Source: Bacillota bacterium
GTDB lineage: Bacteria > Bacillota > Clostridia > Christensenellales > SZUA-584
DNA length: 64,000 bases
Assembly (NCBI GenBank): GCA_023410475.1
Contig: JAEYPS010000028.1
Span: 124,001-188,000, forward strand
Reading direction: 5' to 3'
A program made the position numbers and the translations under genes. Each line of letters begins with the position of its first letter. Position 1 is the stretch's first letter. The notes beneath the pieces were generated by a model. The model made no database searches and was not told the origin of the DNA. It saw only the letters and a program-made list of their open reading frames with translations. Shown here piece after piece: positions 15,999-24,975 of this stretch.

Positions 15999-16442
15999 GT
16001 GAAGATATCTACAAAAGGCCGGTACGCGCTTCGTCTGATGCTGGACCTCGCGATGAACGAAACCGGAGAGTACATTACGATAAAGAGCATCGCGGATCGG
16101 CAGGGGATATCCGACAAATACCTCGAGCAGATCGTTACGATACTCAGCCGCGCGGGGTTCGTTAACAGCGTAAGGGGAGCTCAGGGGGGCTACAAGCTCG
16201 CCAGCCCTGCCGAAAGCTATACGGTGGGCATGATACTCAGGCAGATAGAAGGCAGCTTAGCGCCTGTCGCCTGCATACAAGATAAGGCGGCGGAGTGTCC
16301 CCGACGCTCGAAATGCGTCACGATAGACGTATGGAAGCGGATAGACGACGCTGTGAACAGCGTTGTGGACAGCATCACGCTTGCGGACCTCGTCAATAAT
16401 CAGCGTGAAAAGTATGCGGACGCCAACGAGTATATGATATGA
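15999..16442 (+). CDS. Rrf2 family transcriptional regulator (IscR/CymR-like)
   Basis: 147 residues from GTG 15999, placed 8 bases after AGGGAAGG. This yields MKISTKGRYALRLMLDLA, the standard family opening. A winged helix-turn-helix (ITIKSIADRQGISDKYLEQIVTILSRAGFVNSVRGAQGGYKLA) is followed by three cysteines, C92, C100 and C106. That arrangement is close to the Fe-S cluster-binding C92/C98/C104 of IscR, with wider first spacing. CymR-type relatives control cysteine metabolism, and IscR-type ones control Fe-S biogenesis. The operon contains both activities, so it probably regulates this cluster and the divergent cysE. Confidence 0.93.
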   Translation: MKISTKGRYALRLMLDLAMNETGEYITIKSIADRQGISDKYLEQIVTILSRAGFVNSVRGAQGGYKLASPAESYTVGMILRQIEGSLAPVACIQDKAAECPRRSKCVTIDVWKRIDDAVNSVVDSITLADLVNNQREKYADANEYMI

Positions 16443-16500
16443 GCTCGGGAAAACATGGCAAAGGCTCATAGTACCTGAATAACTACTGATAATGGCCGCC

Positions 16501-16521
16501 AAAAAGACGTTAGGCTTTTTA
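16501..16521 (+). terminator. Weak hairpin between rrf2 and metY
   Basis: AAAAAG pairs with CTTTTT around a short C/G-closed loop. It could end the rrf2 transcript or act as an attenuator before metY. TATTAT-like promoter bases follow at about 16530-16538. Confidence 0.35.
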
Positions 16522-16565
16522 GTCTGTAGTATTATATAAAAACCACATATTACGGGGGTTAACAA

Positions 16566-17852
16566 ATGTTAAAAAACAGGCAGCTGAAATTTGAGACTCT
16601 TCAGCTTCACGCGGGGCAGGAGACGCCCGACCCGGCGACGGACGCAAGGGCGGTGCCAATATATCAGACGACGTCGTACGTCTTTCCGGACTGCGACTCG
16701 GCGGCGGCACGGTTCTCTTTGACCGAAGCGGGCAATATCTATACGCGTATAATGAACCCTACGACGGACGTCTTCGAGAAACGTATAGCCGCGCTTGAAG
16801 GCGGCATAGCGGCTCTCGCTCTCGCCAGCGGCTCGGCAGCAGTCGCGTACGCGATACAGAACATCGCCCGCGCGGGGGACCATATTGTATCGGCGAATAC
16901 GCTATACGGCGGAACATACAACCTGTTCGCGCATACGTTCAAGGATTTCGGTATCGAGGTCACGTTCGTCGACCCAGATAAAGCGGGGAGCTTTGAGGAA
17001 GCGGTAAGGCCGAACACGAAGGCGATGTTTCTCGAAACCATCGGCAACCCAAACTGCAGCCTTATAGATATTGAAGAGGTTGCGGCGGTTGCTCACAGCC
17101 ACGGTATACCCCTCATAGTGGACAACACGTTCGCAACGCCATATCTGCTGCGCCCTTTGGAACACGGCGCAGACATCGTTGTTCATTCGGCTACGAAGTT
17201 TATAGGAGGGCACGGAACGTCGATAGGCGGCGTAATTGTTGACGGCGGGAAGTTCGACTGGACGTCGGGCAGGTTCCCGTGCCTTACCGAGCCGGACGAT
17301 AGCTATCACGGCCTTAGGTTTACGGAAGCGGCGGGCGCGGCGGCGTACATAATAAAGGCGCGCGTCACGCTGCTGCGCGACTTGGGGGCGTCCTTAAGCC
17401 CGTTCAACGCTTTTTTGTTTTTGCAGGGGCTTGAAACGCTGTCGCTGAGGGTAGAGCGTCATGTGGAAAACGCGCTTAAGGCTGCGGAGTTTTTGAGCGC
17501 ACACCCTAAGGTGGAGAGGGTAAACCATCCGTCACTGCCCGAAAGCCCGTACAATGAGCTTTATAAAAAGTATTTCCCCAAAGGCGCGGGCTCGATATTT
17601 ACGTTTGAGATAAAGGGAGGAGCGAAGGAAGCCAAGGCTTTTGCCGAAAAACTTGAGATATTCTCGCTGCTCGCCAACGTCGCGGATGTGAAGTCTCTCG
17701 TGATACATCCCGCCAGCACCACGCACTCTCAGATGAGTGAGAGCGAGCTTGAGCGGTCGGGAATAAAACCGGGCACGATCCGACTGTCTGTAGGGACGGA
17801 GCATATAGACGACATATTAGCTGACCTCGGTCAGGCGCTGGAGTCCGTATAA
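16566..17852 (+). CDS. metY: O-acetylhomoserine sulfhydrylase (MetY)
   Basis: A gamma-family PLP enzyme that converts O-acetylhomoserine and sulfide (or methanethiol) into homocysteine (or methionine). 428 residues, the usual MetY length and longer than MetB/MetC. Motifs are FETLQLHAGQETPDPATDARAVPIYQTTSYVF, NIYTRIMNPTTDVFE, ALASGSAA, VDNTFATPYLLRP and the PLP site VHSATKFIGGHGTS with Lys211. The C-terminal VIHPASTTHSQM stretch is diagnostic. It uses the product of metA, four genes upstream. Confidence 0.96.
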   Translation: MLKNRQLKFETLQLHAGQETPDPATDARAVPIYQTTSYVFPDCDSAAARFSLTEAGNIYTRIMNPTTDVFEKRIAALEGGIAALALASGSAAVAYAIQNIARAGDHIVSANTLYGGTYNLFAHTFKDFGIEVTFVDPDKAGSFEEAVRPNTKAMFLETIGNPNCSLIDIEEVAAVAHSHGIPLIVDNTFATPYLLRPLEHGADIVVHSATKFIGGHGTSIGGVIVDGGKFDWTSGRFPCLTEPDDSYHGLRFTEAAGAAAYIIKARVTLLRDLGASLSPFNAFLFLQGLETLSLRVERHVENALKAAEFLSAHPKVERVNHPSLPESPYNELYKKYFPKGAGSIFTFEIKGGAKEAKAFAEKLEIFSLLANVADVKSLVIHPASTTHSQMSESELERSGIKPGTIRLSVGTEHIDDILADLGQALESV

Positions 17853-17903
17853 GTATATGTGATTAATCAAAGCTGATTGATACAAAAGAAAGAGAAATAT
17901 GTA

Positions 17904-17953
17904 TTGACAAACACGCGGATTAAATATATAGTGTTCCAAAACAGGAACACTAT
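17904..17953 (+). promoter_or_regulatory. Promoter plus overlapping perfect inverted repeat before the trmB-type gene
   Basis: TTGACA (17904-17909), a 17-base spacer and TATAGT (17927-17932). A perfect inverted repeat with arms ATAGTGTTCC (17928-17937) and complement (17944-17953) overlaps the -10 and predicted start, and a T-run follows it. It may be an operator for the downstream regulator and also the metY terminator. Confidence 0.7.
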
Positions 17954-18023
17954 TTTTTATACAAAAATATAAGAAGCCCTTTGGGATATAGTATATTATT
18001 GAAATAAAACAGGAGCGGATACA

Positions 18024-18725
18024 GTGACTGCGGCGGAAATGCTGATGCAATTCGATCTGACGAGGCAGGAAGCGGGGATATACCTCGCGCTGTTATCAAA
18101 AGGCAACATGAACGGGTATGAGATAGCGAAAACGACAGGGCTTTCACGTTCAAACGCCTATACTTCACTTGCCAGCATGGTTGAAAAGGGCTGTGCCTAT
18201 GTTATCGAAGGCACGACTGTGCAGTACACGCCGGTTTCCATAGATGAGTTCTGCGGCAATAAAATAAGAAAGCTTCAGGAGACGATGCAATGTCTGCATA
18301 AATCCGTTCCTGCCGCAAAAAAAGAAGCGGCGGAAGGGTATATAACAATAAAGGGCAAAAGCAACATACTGCTCAAAATGAGGAACATGGTTTTACAGGC
18401 GCGGGAAAGACTATATCTTTGCGCATCCAAAAACATACTGGATGGTTTGATGCCCGAAATAAAAACCGCAATAGAAAAAGGTATTAAAGTCGTATTGATA
18501 ACAGATGAACCGGCAAAGCTTGACGGAGCAATTTTATATCCGTTAAAGATAGAGCGGCAGCAGATAAGGCTTATCATAGATTCGGCAATTGTATTGACAG
18601 GAGATATAGACAGCGAGGAGTATTCTACCTGCCTGTATTCCAGGAAGAAGAACCTCGTGGATCTTATCAAGGACTCATTGAAAAATGAAATAAAAATAAT
18701 AGAGATGACAAAAGGAAACGGTTAA
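18024..18725 (+). CDS. TrmB-family transcriptional regulator
   Basis: 233 residues. The N-terminal winged helix (about 1-75: LTRQEAGIYLALLSKGNMNGYEIAKTTGLSRSNAYTSLASMVEKG) is followed by a coiled region and a PLD-like effector domain (about 105-230: ERLYLCASKNILDGLMPEIKTAIEKGIKVVLIT). TrmB proteins usually sense sugars. This one sits 1 base before a lysA-type decarboxylase gene, so an amino-acid-related signal is equally possible. The start is GTG 18024 with GGAG 8 bases before. The inverted repeat over its promoter is the likely autoregulatory site. Confidence 0.86.
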   Translation: MTAAEMLMQFDLTRQEAGIYLALLSKGNMNGYEIAKTTGLSRSNAYTSLASMVEKGCAYVIEGTTVQYTPVSIDEFCGNKIRKLQETMQCLHKSVPAAKKEAAEGYITIKGKSNILLKMRNMVLQARERLYLCASKNILDGLMPEIKTAIEKGIKVVLITDEPAKLDGAILYPLKIERQQIRLIIDSAIVLTGDIDSEEYSTCLYSRKKNLVDLIKDSLKNEIKIIEMTKGNG

Positions 18726-18726
18726 T

Positions 18727-19992
18727 ATGAAAAAGACATTCGTCAGCCATGAGCAACTGCAGAGCATTGTAAAAGAAATTCCTACTCCCTTTCACTTATA
18801 CGACGAAAAGGGGATACGTGAAAACGCCAGAAGACTCAAATCCGCATTTTCCTGGAATAAGGGCTTTAAAGAGTATTTCGCGGTTAAGGCTAATCCTAAC
18901 CCGGCGATACTGAACATACTCAAAGAAGAGGGCTGTGGTGCAGACTGCTCTTCTTATACCGAGCTTATGCTCGCCGAGGCTGTGGGATTCGGCGGCGATG
19001 ATATAATGTTTTCATCTAATATGACACCGAGAGAGGATTTTGAGTACGCGCACAAACTCGGCTCAGTTATAAATCTTGACGATATAACGCATATAGAATA
19101 CTTGGAGAGGATAGCGGGGATACCCGAGACAATAAGCTGCCGCTTAAACCCCGGGGGCGATTTTGCGGTCGGAAACGCCATAATGGGCAATCCCAGCGAA
19201 GCGAAATACGGCTTTACCCGCGAGCAGCTAACCCAAGGGTTTAAGATTTTAATAGGCAAAGGCGCAAAGCGTTTCGGGCTGCACGCGTTTTTGGCAAGCA
19301 ACACGGTATCAAACGAATATTATCCCGGCCTTGCAAAGCTATTGTTTAAAACCGCGGCAGAGCTGAAAAATGAAACGGGAGCGAATATATCGTTTATCAA
19401 TCTTTCGGGCGGCATCGGCATCCCGTATCATCCTGATCAGCGGCCGGCGGACATAGACGCAATAGGGCGGGGAGTCAGAAAGGCGTTTGAAGAGATACTC
19501 GTGCCGGCAGGTATGGGCGATGTCGCGATTTACGCCGAGCTTGGAAGGTATATGCTCGGGCCCTATGGCTGTCTCGTGGCGACGGCGATACATCAAAAAA
19601 ATATTCATAAGAAATATATCGGGCTCGACGCCTGCGCCGCGGACCTTATGCGTCCGGCAATGTACGGGGCGTATCATCATATAACGGTGATGGGCAAGGA
19701 AGATATACCGCATACCGCAAAGTACGATATAACGGGAGGGCTGTGTGAGAACAACGATAAATTCGCTATTGACAGGATGCTGCCCGGTATAGATATCGGT
19801 GATCTTATCGTTATTCACGACACCGGCGCCCACGGGTTTGCTATGGGCTACAATTATAACGGAAAGCTGAGGTCCGCGGAAGTGCTGCTTGGCGAAGACG
19901 GCGGCTCTAGGCTCATACGCCGCGCGGAGACTCCCGCCGATTATTTTTCAACGCTTGACATAAGCGAAGAGTTTAAGCTGCTGCTGAAATAA
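18727..19992 (+). CDS. lysA: Diaminopimelate decarboxylase-like PLP enzyme
   Basis: A fold-type III PLP decarboxylase of 421 residues. Its PLP lysine is in YFAVKANPNPAIL, with INLSGGIGIPYHP (phosphate-binding Gly loop), AELGRYMLGPYGCLVATAIHQK, and the active-site cysteine region DITGGLCENNDKFA. The family converts meso-diaminopimelate to lysine. The motifs fit LysA better than ornithine/arginine decarboxylases. No other lysine genes are nearby, and the gene is coupled to a TrmB regulator, so a related D-amino-acid or carboxynorspermidine-type substrate cannot be excluded. A strong terminator follows. Confidence 0.85.
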   Translation: MKKTFVSHEQLQSIVKEIPTPFHLYDEKGIRENARRLKSAFSWNKGFKEYFAVKANPNPAILNILKEEGCGADCSSYTELMLAEAVGFGGDDIMFSSNMTPREDFEYAHKLGSVINLDDITHIEYLERIAGIPETISCRLNPGGDFAVGNAIMGNPSEAKYGFTREQLTQGFKILIGKGAKRFGLHAFLASNTVSNEYYPGLAKLLFKTAAELKNETGANISFINLSGGIGIPYHPDQRPADIDAIGRGVRKAFEEILVPAGMGDVAIYAELGRYMLGPYGCLVATAIHQKNIHKKYIGLDACAADLMRPAMYGAYHHITVMGKEDIPHTAKYDITGGLCENNDKFAIDRMLPGIDIGDLIVIHDTGAHGFAMGYNYNGKLRSAEVLLGEDGGSRLIRRAETPADYFSTLDISEEFKLLLK

Positions 19993-20047
19993 TTACGCGT
20001 GGAGCAATAAATATAATTGCGAAAGCAATCGTTAAATAAACAATACA

Positions 20048-20073
20048 GCGCCCGAAAGGGCGTTTGTTTTTAT
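20048..20073 (+). terminator. Rho-independent terminator after lysA
   Basis: CGCCC stem, GAAA tetraloop, GGGCG, then TTTGTTTTTAT. Confidence 0.85.
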
Positions 20074-20232
20074 ATAAAATCACTAAAGAAGGCTTTTTGC
20101 GAATACCCAGAGCGGGCTGTTAAGCTTGTTAGGAATATGCAAATAAAAACCTGACATACTGTTGTCGTGTATTGCGTGCTATAATATTGCATCGCATGTC
20201 TGATACAGCGAGGAAACGGAGACAAGCGTAAT

Positions 20233-20979
20233 ATGGCAGACTATATTAACCTTACAGCACAGAATCTGGGATATGAGCACTTATGCTGCGCTATAGCCGA
20301 CAAAAAGCACCAGCGCGGTGTAGACGTAAAGAAAGCGTGGCTCAAAGAGAGATTTACCGAAGGTCATGTTATGAGGAAGCTTGACGCAAAGGGAAAGGTG
20401 TTTATAGAATACGCCCCCCTAGAGAAGGCGTGGGTCCCTGTAACAGGAGACAATTTTATTTACATCTATTGCCTTTGGGTATCGGGAAGCTTTAAGGGCA
20501 AAGGCCACGGAACTAAGCTGCTTGAATATTGTATAACAGACGCGAAAGACAGGGGAAGATGGGGCGTCTGCGTAATAAGCTCAAAAAAGAAAAAGCCGTT
20601 TCTTTCCGACAAAGCGTTTTTAGAAAGGTTCGGGTTTACGACCGTTGACACGACAGGAGAATACGAATTGCTGGCGTTGTCTTTTGACGAAACCGTGCCT
20701 CGTTTTGCAGACTGCGCTAAAGAGCAGAGCATCGATGATACGCAGCTGACTATTTTTTACGCAAAGCAGTGCCCGTATATACCAAACTGTATAGAGCAGA
20801 TAGAAAGATACTGCGAAGACAACGGTGTTCCGCTTAAACTTGTAGCGATAGACTCTCTTGAGACAGCTAAATCAGCGCCCTGCGTGTTTAACAACTGGGC
20901 TGTTTTTTACGGAGGAAAGTTTAATACGGTGCATCTTTTAAACGAAGGATATTTAAAAAAACTGCTCGAGCAGGCTTAG
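20233..20979 (+). CDS. GNAT acetyltransferase with C-terminal YoaP-like thioredoxin-fold domain
   Basis: 248 residues. The N-terminal part is a GNAT domain: IYIYCLWVSGSFKGKGHGTKLLEYCITDAKDRG, with the acetyl-CoA-binding GKGHGTKLL loop, and FLERFGFTTVD. A YoaP-type extension follows from about residue 170, with LTIFYAKQCPYIPNCIEQIE, a C-x5-C pair set like a thioredoxin-fold active site. The architecture matches Bacillus YoaP. The physiological acceptor is not known. It stands alone between the lysA terminator and the transglutaminase gene. Confidence 0.88.
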   Translation: MADYINLTAQNLGYEHLCCAIADKKHQRGVDVKKAWLKERFTEGHVMRKLDAKGKVFIEYAPLEKAWVPVTGDNFIYIYCLWVSGSFKGKGHGTKLLEYCITDAKDRGRWGVCVISSKKKKPFLSDKAFLERFGFTTVDTTGEYELLALSFDETVPRFADCAKEQSIDDTQLTIFYAKQCPYIPNCIEQIERYCEDNGVPLKLVAIDSLETAKSAPCVFNNWAVFYGGKFNTVHLLNEGYLKKLLEQA

Positions 20980-21235
20980 TCTGCGTCTCCAAGCGCAATA
21001 AACATTAAGTTTATGCGGTAAAAATTGAGGGCGGTTCCCGCGTATAATATAAAAAAGCCTAACTTAATCAAAATGTAAAAAAGTTTTAAATCATATTTAA
21101 ATTATTGCAGTTGTATTACGTACATGTTATACTTTTGTTTACTGAAGCAAGAAAGACTCTTCGGTTGTTTGTCTATGTAAAAATGCCGACAGCCTTGATG
21201 CTATCTGAATTAAAAACAAATGGAAGTATGTAACA

Positions 21236-23422
21236 ATGGCTCAGAAAAGACATTATGCAACGCGTGATTTTGGCTATTCTACATCCAGAAAATATTCGGG
21301 CGGCAGTAAATATACAAGCGGCGGCAAATATTCGGGCGGCAGTAAATATACTGGCGGCGGCAAGTATACGGGCGGAGGAAAGTACTCAGGCAAAAAGAAA
21401 CGCAGGTCGCGCCCTTTGTTAGTTGTAGCCGTCGGAGCGCTTGTGCTGTGCCTGGCGGCGGTGCTCACGCTTGTGCTTATTTATAAAGACGTTCACATGC
21501 AGTACTGCGTAGAGCTTGGAGATCCGCTTCCTTCGGCCGAAGCTTTCGCGAAAAACAGAAGCGTAAATGTTAAATACATTACGGATATATCGAAGATAGA
21601 TGAGAAAAAGACGGGAAGCAATTGGATACATGTATCGGTAGACGGATCGGACAAGCTTGTCAATCTGGTCGTAAGAGACACGATTCCCCCTGAGGCGAAG
21701 CCCGTTGAGGTCACGATATCAATAAATGAAAAAGTTACGCCCGATCAGCTGGTAAGTGACCTTAACGACGCCGGGCTCGTAAAGATCAATTGGGACCGGC
21801 AGCCCGAGTTCGGTAAAGTCGGCGATTATCCTACCGTAATAACTGTTCAGGATATGAGCGGAAACACGACTACAGTTACATCAACGGTCTTTATAAGAAC
21901 CGTACGCGACGAGGTCGTCTATGAGGCGGGAGACAGCCCGCCGGGATTGACGGATTTTCTGGTAGACGATACGTTAAGCGCCAAGTTTTTAACGAGCCCG
22001 GAAAAGCTGCCGCTGAGTGTCCCCGGAGCGTACGACGTGTCGATAGAGGTAGGAGGCAAGCCATATACGTCAAGACTTATTGTCGAGGATACCATACCGC
22101 CGGATATAACGCTTCACATGTTCCATATCGCCCCCGGCGAAACGGCGAGGCCCGAGGATTTTGTGCTGTCGGCTTCTGACTCCAGCGAGCTTAGCTACAG
22201 ATACTCCGCGGAGCCCGATTACAACAAAAAAGGCGCTCAGGAGGTAGGCATAATAGCAACCGATATGGGCGGCAATACTACCGAGGGCAAAGCGCTGCTG
22301 CTTATATCAAACGTCGCTCCTTTAACGGTCGAGATACGCAACACGCCGCTTGATGCGAGCGAGTTTTCCATCTCGGGCTCGCATAATTCCGTCTCGCTCT
22401 CAAGCCCGATGACGCCGAACAAGCTAGGGGAATACGATGTCGAGATTATTATCGACGGACAGCCAAACCACGCTATCGTCAATGTTGTTGACACCACAGC
22501 CCCGAAAGCCGAAGCGAAAAACATCGAGTGGTACATTGGCAACCCTCTTTCGCCCGAGCATTTTGTCGATCACGCGTTCGACTATACAAAGATAACCTAC
22601 TCTTTTGCCGAGGAGCCCGACTGGAACAAGGAAAGCCAAAAAGTACATGTGAGGCTGACAGATACATCGGGCAACTGGGCAGAGTATTCGTGCTCACTCA
22701 AGCTCAAGCCGGATACCGAGGCGCCTTCGCTGTACGGCGTTAAGGACCGCTATGGTTATATAGGGGAAGCGGTATCGTATTTCGCGGAGGTGTTTGCGGA
22801 GGACAACTGCGACCCCGACGTAAAGATCGAGGTCGAGTCAAATGTTAATATAAACGTCAAGGGCAAATATAAAGTAACATATATAGCTACCGACGCTTCG
22901 GGCAACGTTACGAAGAAGTCCTGCTCGTTCACGTTAGTGGATGAAACGGTTTCAGACGAAAAGCTGCACAACGAAGCTCAGAAGGTTTTGAACAAGATAT
23001 TAAAGGATAATATGTCGCTTGGGGAAAAGGCGTTCGCCATCTTCAAATACGTCAATACGCGCATAAAGTATGACGGCAAGTCGAATAAGACCGACTGGAA
23101 ATACGAGGCTTACAGAGGCATCACCGCGGGCAGGGGCGACTGCTTTACGTTCTTTGCAGCGGCGAAATGCCTGCTTGAGGAAATAGGCGTTCAGACGATG
23201 GACGTCGAGCGTTACGGCGGTACTAAAACTACACGGCATTATTGGCTGCTTGTCAATCTGGGCACCGGGTGGTATCATTTTGATGCGATAAATGTAGGTC
23301 CCAGCAATTTCACCTGTTTCATGAGGACCGACAAAGAGATACAGACGAGACAGCCGAACTTCTGGAGCTTTAACCGCAGCCTGTATCCTCGTACTCCTGA
23401 CTCGCCTTATAAGCTGAAGTGA
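21236..23422 (+). CDS. Membrane-anchored transglutaminase-like protein with Ig-like repeats
   Basis: 728 residues. A cytoplasmic N-terminus (1-58) carries five 6-residue repeats of the SGG[S/K]KY type and a basic patch KKKRRSR. One membrane helix follows (about 60-82), then five or six beta-rich Ig/DUF5011-like modules, each with a V-x-D-T-x-P-P/A-type linker (VRDTIPPEAKPV, VEDTIPPDITL, VVDTTAPKAEA, DTEAPSLYGV). A C-terminal transglutaminase-like domain (about 610-728) has a Cys in TAGRGDCFTFF, a His in TTRHYWLLV and an Asp in WYHFDAI. The role is probably cell-surface cross-linking or proteolysis. It directly precedes the Dlt-like operon (16 bases) and may share its transcript. Confidence 0.88.
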   Translation: MAQKRHYATRDFGYSTSRKYSGGSKYTSGGKYSGGSKYTGGGKYTGGGKYSGKKKRRSRPLLVVAVGALVLCLAAVLTLVLIYKDVHMQYCVELGDPLPSAEAFAKNRSVNVKYITDISKIDEKKTGSNWIHVSVDGSDKLVNLVVRDTIPPEAKPVEVTISINEKVTPDQLVSDLNDAGLVKINWDRQPEFGKVGDYPTVITVQDMSGNTTTVTSTVFIRTVRDEVVYEAGDSPPGLTDFLVDDTLSAKFLTSPEKLPLSVPGAYDVSIEVGGKPYTSRLIVEDTIPPDITLHMFHIAPGETARPEDFVLSASDSSELSYRYSAEPDYNKKGAQEVGIIATDMGGNTTEGKALLLISNVAPLTVEIRNTPLDASEFSISGSHNSVSLSSPMTPNKLGEYDVEIIIDGQPNHAIVNVVDTTAPKAEAKNIEWYIGNPLSPEHFVDHAFDYTKITYSFAEEPDWNKESQKVHVRLTDTSGNWAEYSCSLKLKPDTEAPSLYGVKDRYGYIGEAVSYFAEVFAEDNCDPDVKIEVESNVNINVKGKYKVTYIATDASGNVTKKSCSFTLVDETVSDEKLHNEAQKVLNKILKDNMSLGEKAFAIFKYVNTRIKYDGKSNKTDWKYEAYRGITAGRGDCFTFFAAAKCLLEEIGVQTMDVERYGGTKTTRHYWLLVNLGTGWYHFDAINVGPSNFTCFMRTDKEIQTRQPNFWSFNRSLYPRTPDSPYKLK

Positions 23423-23438
23423 TTGGATGTGAAACGCG

Positions 23439-24953
23439 TTGATAAACGTTTTGGAATATTTGGAGCATTCGGCTGCGGACTACCCCGAGAAGACCGCTTT
23501 TGCCGGTGAGGATACGGCGCTTAGTTTTAAAGAGCTGTTAACAGGCGCAAGGTCTATAGGGTCGTTTCTTTATGCGCGCGGGTTTTACAAAAAACCCGTC
23601 GTCGTTTTTATGGGCAAATCGCCCGAGGCAATCCAGGCGTTTTTCGGTGTAGTTTTCGCTGGCTGCTACTATGTGCCTGTCGATGAGGAGATGCCCGCTC
23701 ACAGGATAACGCTGATACTCCGGCAGCTCAAGGCCGAAGCCGTAATATGCGATTCCTCAACGATTGACAAGATATCCGGGTACGGGTTTAAGGGAAGCAG
23801 TTTTCTGTACGACGATATGGCAGCCGCTGCCGCAGATGATAAGGCGCTCGTCGCTGTCAGGCAGCGCTCGATAGACACCGACCCCATATATGTAGTGTTT
23901 ACATCCGGCTCGACCGGCGTGCCTAAGGGCGTTGTGGCATGCCACCGCTCGGTCATAGATTATATCGAGGCGCTGACCGAGGTGCTCAAACCGGACGAAG
24001 ATTCGGTGTTCGGGCTTCAGGTCCCGCTGTATGTGGACGCTTGCCTCAAAGAGATATACTCAACGCTTAAATTCGGCGGCACGACATGGATAATCCCCAA
24101 GCAGCTTTTCATGTTTCCCTTAAAGCTTGTCGAGTTTATGAACGAGCACAGGATAAACACGGTATGCTGGGTCGTGTCCGCGCTGACGATAATATCGGGG
24201 CTGGGCGCTTTTAAAAAAGCCGTGCCCGAGTATCTTCGAACGATAGCTTTCGGCAGCGAGGTGTTCCCGATAAAGCAGTTCAACCTGTGGAAGCAGCATG
24301 TTCCGAACGCCCGGTATATCAATCTTTACGGCCCCACCGAGGCTACAGGCATGTCGTGCTGGTATGAGGTGGACAGGGAGTTTGGTCTTGAGGAAGCCAT
24401 ACCTATAGGGCGGCCGTTCAGAAACAAGGAAATAATACTGCTCGATGAAAACGACAACGCCGTCTCGGGCGGGGAGCAGGGCGAGCTATGCATAAGGGGG
24501 ACGTCTCTGACGCTAGGGTATTACCGTTCGCCGGAGAAGACCGCCGAGGTGTTCGTTCAAAACCCGCTCAACAAAAACTACCCTGAGATTATTTACCGCA
24601 CGGGGGACATAGCGCGTCATAACGAGCGCGGCGAGCTGGTATTCGTATCTCGCAAGGACAACCAGATAAAGCACATGGGGCAAAGAATAGAGCTTGGGGA
24701 GATAGAGACAGCGGCGGGCGCTCTTAGCGGCGTCAGCGCCGCGGGCTGTGTGTTTGACGGTGAGAAGAAAAAGATTATTTTATTTTTTACGGGCGAAGCG
24801 GACGAGGCCCGGGTTTTGCAGGAGCTTAAGGACAAGCTCCCAAGGTACATGCTGCCTAATATGACGTTCAGGCTGCCGCACATGCCGTATACGGCGAACG
24901 GAAAGCTCGACCGTATGGCATTGAGGCAGATGTACGCGGAAAAAACAAACTGA
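23439..24953 (+). CDS. DltA-like amino-acid adenylating enzyme
   Basis: 504 residues of the AMP-forming adenylation superfamily, closest to DltA (amino acid to carrier protein ligase). Core motifs are YVVFTSGSTGVPKGVV, NLYGPTEATG, YRTGDIARH and the terminal catalytic Lys489 in PYTANGKLDR. By eye alignment to Bacillus DltA, the substrate pocket differs. FDLSVMD becomes VDACLKE (D200, A201, K204), and the D-Ala-associated FCGE becomes FGSE, so the Cys is lost. The amino acid activated may therefore not be D-Ala. The start is TTG 23439 with only a weak ribosome site. It is first in a row with carrier, MBOAT and SGNH genes. Confidence 0.86.
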   Translation: MINVLEYLEHSAADYPEKTAFAGEDTALSFKELLTGARSIGSFLYARGFYKKPVVVFMGKSPEAIQAFFGVVFAGCYYVPVDEEMPAHRITLILRQLKAEAVICDSSTIDKISGYGFKGSSFLYDDMAAAAADDKALVAVRQRSIDTDPIYVVFTSGSTGVPKGVVACHRSVIDYIEALTEVLKPDEDSVFGLQVPLYVDACLKEIYSTLKFGGTTWIIPKQLFMFPLKLVEFMNEHRINTVCWVVSALTIISGLGAFKKAVPEYLRTIAFGSEVFPIKQFNLWKQHVPNARYINLYGPTEATGMSCWYEVDREFGLEEAIPIGRPFRNKEIILLDENDNAVSGGEQGELCIRGTSLTLGYYRSPEKTAEVFVQNPLNKNYPEIIYRTGDIARHNERGELVFVSRKDNQIKHMGQRIELGEIETAAGALSGVSAAGCVFDGEKKKIILFFTGEADEARVLQELKDKLPRYMLPNMTFRLPHMPYTANGKLDRMALRQMYAEKTN

Positions 24954-24975
24954 GATTACCAAGGAGCAATGATAC

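Noticed and set aside
16443..16565. SAM riboswitch or T-box before metY
   Set aside because: The 123 bases lack the conserved S-box core and the T-box AGGGTGG element. Only a weak hairpin is present.
20980..21235. c-di-GMP or other riboswitch before the transglutaminase gene
   Set aside because: No recognisable GEMM core or conserved stem arrangement. The region is simply AT-rich.
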